Shown: one piece after another, positions 6,092-9,405 of the stretch
Layout of the letters: each line of letters opens with the position of its first letter
Position numbering within the stretch: position 1 is the stretch's first letter
Source: Myxococcales bacterium
GTDB taxonomy: Bacteria; Myxococcota; Bradymonadia; UBA7976; UBA1532
Reading direction: 5' to 3'
Assembly: GCA_020430675.1 (NCBI GenBank)
Contig: JAGQJJ010000101.1
Span: 1-9,405 of the forward strand
Length of the DNA: 9,405 nucleotides
Translations under genes and position numbers: made by a program
Notes under the pieces: generated by a model
What the model was told of the DNA's origin: nothing
What the model saw: the letters and a program-made list of their open reading frames with translations, nothing else
Databases searched by the model: none

Positions 6092-7222
6092 TCAGAGCGA
6101 TGTCAGGAAGGTCTGCCGCAGCTCGAGCAGCTTCTGGCAGATGCAACGCGACAGGTTGAGCATGAACTGCGAGCTGAGCGCCGGCTCTTTGGCCTGCAAC
6201 TTCAGCAGATTCGCTTCGCTCAGGCACAGAACCCGCACGTCGCTGCCGGCGATCACGTCGGCGGTGCGGGGCAGGCCGAGCAGGAAGGCGAACTCGCCGA
6301 AGACGTCGCCAGGCATCTGCACGCCGAGCAGCACGCCGTCCTTGTAGATCTCGACCACGCCGCCCAGCACCACAAAGAGGCTGCGCGCCGCGCCGCCGTC
6401 GAGCACCAGGTGGTCGCCGGCCTGCACCTCGAAGATATGGCTGCGCGCGACCAGCATTTCGATCTGCGCTTCGCTCAGGGCGTCGAAGATGGCGGGGGTG
6501 GCGGTCTTCTTCTCGGCCAGCCCCGCCAACACCTCGGCCATGAAGTGCGCGCGCGGCGTGCTCTCGCGGCTGACCATCGCTGAGACGTTGTCGAGCTTCT
6601 TCACCTGGGCGGCGACCCGTTCGGCATCGCTCGGCGGCGCCGCCTGAAAGATGGCCCAATAGAGCGAGCCGGTCCGCTTGAGGTGCGCCAGATCGTGGCC
6701 CAGCAGCACCATCGGCACCACCAGGCCGATGCCGGGGTAGTTCTTGGTGCGGGTATACGGCCGCATGCCCAGCCGCAGGTAGAGGTTGATCAGATGCGGC
6801 TCGCACTCGAGGAAGAGCACCTCGGCGCCCTTTGTCACCATGAAGCGGCCCAGCTCGGCCAACATGCGCATCGCGAGGTCGGTGCCACGCTGGCTGGTCT
6901 GCACCATGAGCCGCTCGCCGATCAGGAGCTGCGCGTCGTCGATGACACCGGCGAAGATGTCAGTCTCATACAGCGCCCGCATCTGCGCGCTGACCGCGCC
7001 CGGATCGCCGCCCCAGCTCAGGCGCATGGTGCCGACCGGCTCGCCGTCGACCACCGCCAGGTAGAGTCGGCCATGCGCGTCGGCCGCTTCGACCAGGTGC
7101 TGCTTCTCGTGGTCGGCGATGTCGCCCAGGCGACCCATCTCTTCGACGTAGATGGCATATCGCAACGCAAACACCGCGTTGCGCTCGGCCTGGGTCTCGG
7201 CAAGGTAGATGCCATCTCTCAT
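6092..7222 (-). CDS. FeeM/LuxI-like GNAT N-acyltransferase fused to a cyclic-nucleotide-binding domain
   Basis: 376 residues from the ATG at 7222 (GAGAGG 7 nt upstream). The frame is open much further upstream, but that region is coded by the AAA/TPR gene in another frame. Residues 1-180 resemble the GNAT-fold acyl-ACP-using synthases (FeeM, acyl-homoserine-lactone synthases): ERNAVFALRYAIYVEEMG (13-30), VGTMRLSW with Arg67, LIGERLMV (100-107), a conserved helix AMRMLAELGRFM (117-128), and YLRLGMRPY (148-156). Residues about 242-365 form a CRP-like cyclic-nucleotide-binding domain. Its phosphate-binding cassette reads FGEFAFLLGLPRTADVIA, retaining Glu310 and Arg319 plus the following Thr-Ala, so cAMP or cGMP binding is plausible. 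There is no DNA-binding HTH after it. The likely role is second-messenger-gated acylation of an amino acid, amine or protein lysine; the exact substrate cannot be read from sequence. Confidence 0.82.
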   Translation of the reverse strand: MRDGIYLAETQAERNAVFALRYAIYVEEMGRLGDIADHEKQHLVEAADAHGRLYLAVVDGEPVGTMRLSWGGDPGAVSAQMRALYETDIFAGVIDDAQLLIGERLMVQTSQRGTDLAMRMLAELGRFMVTKGAEVLFLECEPHLINLYLRLGMRPYTRTKNYPGIGLVVPMVLLGHDLAHLKRTGSLYWAIFQAAPPSDAERVAAQVKKLDNVSAMVSRESTPRAHFMAEVLAGLAEKKTATPAIFDALSEAQIEMLVARSHIFEVQAGDHLVLDGGAARSLFVVLGGVVEIYKDGVLLGVQMPGDVFGEFAFLLGLPRTADVIAGSDVRVLCLSEANLLKLQAKEPALSSQFMLNLSRCICQKLLELRQTFLTSL

Positions 7223-7238
7223 CGGGTTGCCTCTCGGA

Positions 7239-9405
7239 TCAGGGCGTCGCCGGGGGGCGCAGGCTCGCCCGGGCATGGTGCAATGCGGCGCGAAGCATGG
7301 GCTGTTCGCGCTCGATGATCGCGCCGAGCCGGGCGATCTCGACCTCGATCTGTGGACCGGTGGCGCCGCGGCCGACGGCGGCAAAGGCGCGGGCGACGTC
7401 GATGAAAAAGCGCGAGCGCGGCAGGGGCTCAGCGTGGGAGAAGGCCTCGAACCGATCGGCGGCCTGCTCGGCTTCATCCCAGGCCTGTCGCGCCACCGCA
7501 CCCCGGACCATGCTGGCGTACAGGTGCAGCGGGTTATGACCCGGCCCGCCCTGGGCCACCAGGGCAAACGCCTCATCCAGCGCCGCCTGCCGCTCGGTGG
7601 GATCGTCGGTGACCTCGGACAAGAAGCCCAGCACCGCGGGGCCCATATAACGCAGCGCGATGCGACGCACCTGTTCCATCGACTCGACCAGAAGCGCGCG
7701 GCCCTCTTCGCGGTGGCCGGTGAACCAGAGCACCCGGCCGCGACCGCCCAGATGGAACGGCGTCCACAGCCGGGCCTTGATGATCGATTGCAGCGCTTCG
7801 AGCCGCTCGAGGACGGCGTCGAGGCCCGCCAGATCGAGCTGCTCGGCGCAGTCTTCGGCGACCAGCGACTGCGCGACCAGCTCGGCGCGGTGATGGGTCG
7901 TCTCGCGGGCGCGTTGGATGGCTTCAGCGGCCACTTCGAGCGCCTCGGCGCGCGACCCCGTGTACCAGGCGGTATAGGCCACCATGCCCAGATTGGCCGC
8001 TTCGATGCGCGCAAAACCATGGACGCGGGCCCGATCGACGCAGCGCCGGAAGGCATCATGGGCCGATGCCATGCGCGCCTGCATATAGAGCGCGTCGCCC
8101 ATGCCGCCCAGGGCCTGCACCTCAAGCTTCACCGACTTCGACGCCTGCGCACAGGCCAGCGCCTGGGCATGCGCCGCGACGCAGGCATCGGCCTCGCCCC
8201 GCGCGAAGAACAGGTTGCCGCGCAGCGAGCAGATCTCGGCCAGCGCTTGCGGCAGGTCGAGGCGGGTCGCGAGGGCTTCGATCTCATCGAGCAGCGCAAA
8301 TGCCTCGTCGGCCGCGCTGATGACGCGCAGGCCGTTGGCCAGGCCGATCGACGCTTGCAGGGCGATGTCATCGGACGGCGCGGTGGCCAGCAGCGCGCGA
8401 TGGCCGGCGATGGCGCCCTCGGTGTCGCCGAGTTGGAAGCGCGTCTGGGCCTGCAAAAGCTGCAAGCGCGCGTCGACCTCGCGGTTCGGCGTGCACGCCC
8501 GACCGCGCTCGGTCAACGCCAGGGCCCGTTCCAGGTGCAGCCGGTCAGCGGCCAGGTGGGCGGCGTCGAAGAACGCCTGCGCCGCCCGGGGGTCGTCGCC
8601 CTGCGCCAGATGGCCAGCGGCCGACTCCAGGTCGCGGTCGAGGTACCACTCGCCCACCCGCGCGTGCAGCGACCGGCGCGTCGATCGAAGCTGAGCGTGG
8701 TAGATGCCATCGAGCACCAGCGCGTGGGCGAAGAACAGCGCCGCGCCCTCGCGCCGCAAAAGGCGCGCTTCGACCAATGGCGTCGGATCGTAGGCGGCGT
8801 CATCGATCAGCCAGCGCAGCACCTCCAGGTCGACCTCGGCGCCCAGAATCGCGGCGCGCTGCACCGCGCGGCGGTCGCGGGCATCGAGCCGGTCGACCCG
8901 CGAGAGCACCAGCCCCTGGACCGAGGACGGGATCTGCCCGACCCCGACGTGGCGGGCGCTGAACAGCAGCTCGGCGAGAAAGAGCGGGTTGCCCTCGGCG
9001 CGTTCGATGCACGCGGCGGCGAGCGCGGGGTCGATCTGCCCGCCGAGCGTGTGCAGCGCGCGGTCGGCCAGCTCGCGCGCTTCGTCGGCGTCGAACGGGC
9101 TCAGGTTGAAGACGGTGAGTCGATCGGGCGCAAGCGCGGCGGCGGCCCAGGCGGCGTCGAGCCATTCTTCCTCGGGCCGGGTGGTGCAGAGCCACAGCAC
9201 GGGGCACGCCAGCAGCGCCTCCACCACCGGCAGCAGATCGCGCCGCGCCGCCGCGTCGGCCCAGTGCAGGTCCTCAACCATCAGCAGCAGGGGTCGCTGC
9301 CCCGCCCGATGCGCGATGAGCGCAACGAGCGCCGCCCGCCGACCCGCGGCGCGGGCCTCGCTGGAGAGCGACTCGTACAGCTCCCGCTCGGCGCCCTGAA
9401 GCGCG
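7239..9405 (-). CDS. AAA ATPase (AAA_16 type) and TPR signalling protein, N-terminus outside window
   Basis: The frame stays open from the right edge to the TGA at 7239, giving 721 visible residues. The Met at 9281 is internal, since it sits inside the Walker B motif LLLMVEDLHWAD. Other AAA_16/MalT-type hallmarks are LWLCTTRPEEEW, ERAEGNPLFLAELLFSA, and SSVQGLVLSRVDRLDARDRR followed by AAILG. The Walker A loop lies beyond the window. From roughly visible residue 250 to the end are Ala-rich helical TPR-like repeats (for example ALGGMGDALYMQARMASAHD and RAALHHARASLRPP). No C-terminal LuxR-type HTH is present, so any effector domain must be N-terminal. In such architectures it is commonly a Ser/Thr kinase (PknK-like) or a class III nucleotide cyclase. 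It is the first visible gene of the operon, 16 nt before the acyltransferase. Confidence 0.85.
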   Translation of the reverse strand, partial: ALQGAERELYESLSSEARAAGRRAALVALIAHRAGQRPLLLMVEDLHWADAAARRDLLPVVEALLACPVLWLCTTRPEEEWLDAAWAAAALAPDRLTVFNLSPFDADEARELADRALHTLGGQIDPALAAACIERAEGNPLFLAELLFSARHVGVGQIPSSVQGLVLSRVDRLDARDRRAVQRAAILGAEVDLEVLRWLIDDAAYDPTPLVEARLLRREGAALFFAHALVLDGIYHAQLRSTRRSLHARVGEWYLDRDLESAAGHLAQGDDPRAAQAFFDAAHLAADRLHLERALALTERGRACTPNREVDARLQLLQAQTRFQLGDTEGAIAGHRALLATAPSDDIALQASIGLANGLRVISAADEAFALLDEIEALATRLDLPQALAEICSLRGNLFFARGEADACVAAHAQALACAQASKSVKLEVQALGGMGDALYMQARMASAHDAFRRCVDRARVHGFARIEAANLGMVAYTAWYTGSRAEALEVAAEAIQRARETTHHRAELVAQSLVAEDCAEQLDLAGLDAVLERLEALQSIIKARLWTPFHLGGRGRVLWFTGHREEGRALLVESMEQVRRIALRYMGPAVLGFLSEVTDDPTERQAALDEAFALVAQGGPGHNPLHLYASMVRGAVARQAWDEAEQAADRFEAFSHAEPLPRSRFFIDVARAFAAVGRGATGPQIEVEIARLGAIIEREQPMLRAALHHARASLRPPATP

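Noticed and set aside
4427..6583. 718-codon open frame on the plus strand
   Set aside because: It is antisense to three well-supported genes, is rich in His, Arg, Gln and Gly as expected for reverse-frame GC-rich DNA, and has no recognisable domain.
7223..8125. 301-codon N-terminal extension of the acyltransferase
   Set aside because: It overlaps the TPR region of the upstream gene in another frame and is Arg/Ser/Trp-rich shadow sequence; the ATG at 7222 has GAGAGG upstream.

Overview
This is a GC-rich window whose gene content suggests a predatory or social deltaproteobacterial lineage, most likely Myxococcota or the related Bradymonadales. The clues are a MopE-type Cys-motif lipoprotein, a subtilisin-like protease with an FG-GAP propeller, and an AAA/TPR signalling protein. 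The placement is inferred from gene families; no rRNA or other marker is present. Nearly every base is coding. The high GC content produces long antisense shadow frames, which are not annotated.

Layout. (1) 1-829, minus: the N-terminal part of a secreted lipoprotein that runs off the left edge. It has a lipobox, an acidic linker built from 15-bp repeats, a MopE-like motif and a DUF1565/beta-helix start. (2) 987-3281, minus: a secreted S8 peptidase with a C-terminal seven-repeat FG-GAP beta-propeller. (3) 3282-3462: a divergent promoter region with a striking cluster of ACCGTCC motifs that includes an 18-bp perfect palindrome. (4) 3463-4371, plus: a DODA/YgiD-type extradiol dioxygenase-like protein with a Tat signal peptide and, just after it, a strong internal ribosome-binding site. 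(5) 4349-9405, minus: a compact four-gene array, probably one operon. In transcription order it encodes an AAA ATPase/TPR signalling protein (N-terminus outside the window), a FeeM/LuxI-like GNAT acyltransferase fused to a cyclic-nucleotide-binding domain, a class II glutamine amidotransferase, and a TANGO2/NRDE protein. Gaps are 16, 21 and 6 nt.

How the genes may work together. The right-hand operon is the best candidate for an undescribed system. A signalling ATPase is followed by an acyltransferase that appears to be gated by cAMP or cGMP, and then by two proteins that both begin Met-Cys and are expected to be Ntn-hydrolase-like. One hypothesis is synthesis and processing of an N-acylated amino acid or amide metabolite under second-messenger control. 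The left-hand genes look like cell-surface or secreted functions and are probably transcribed separately from the operon. No RNA genes, IS elements, CRISPR arrays or canonical intrinsic terminators were seen.
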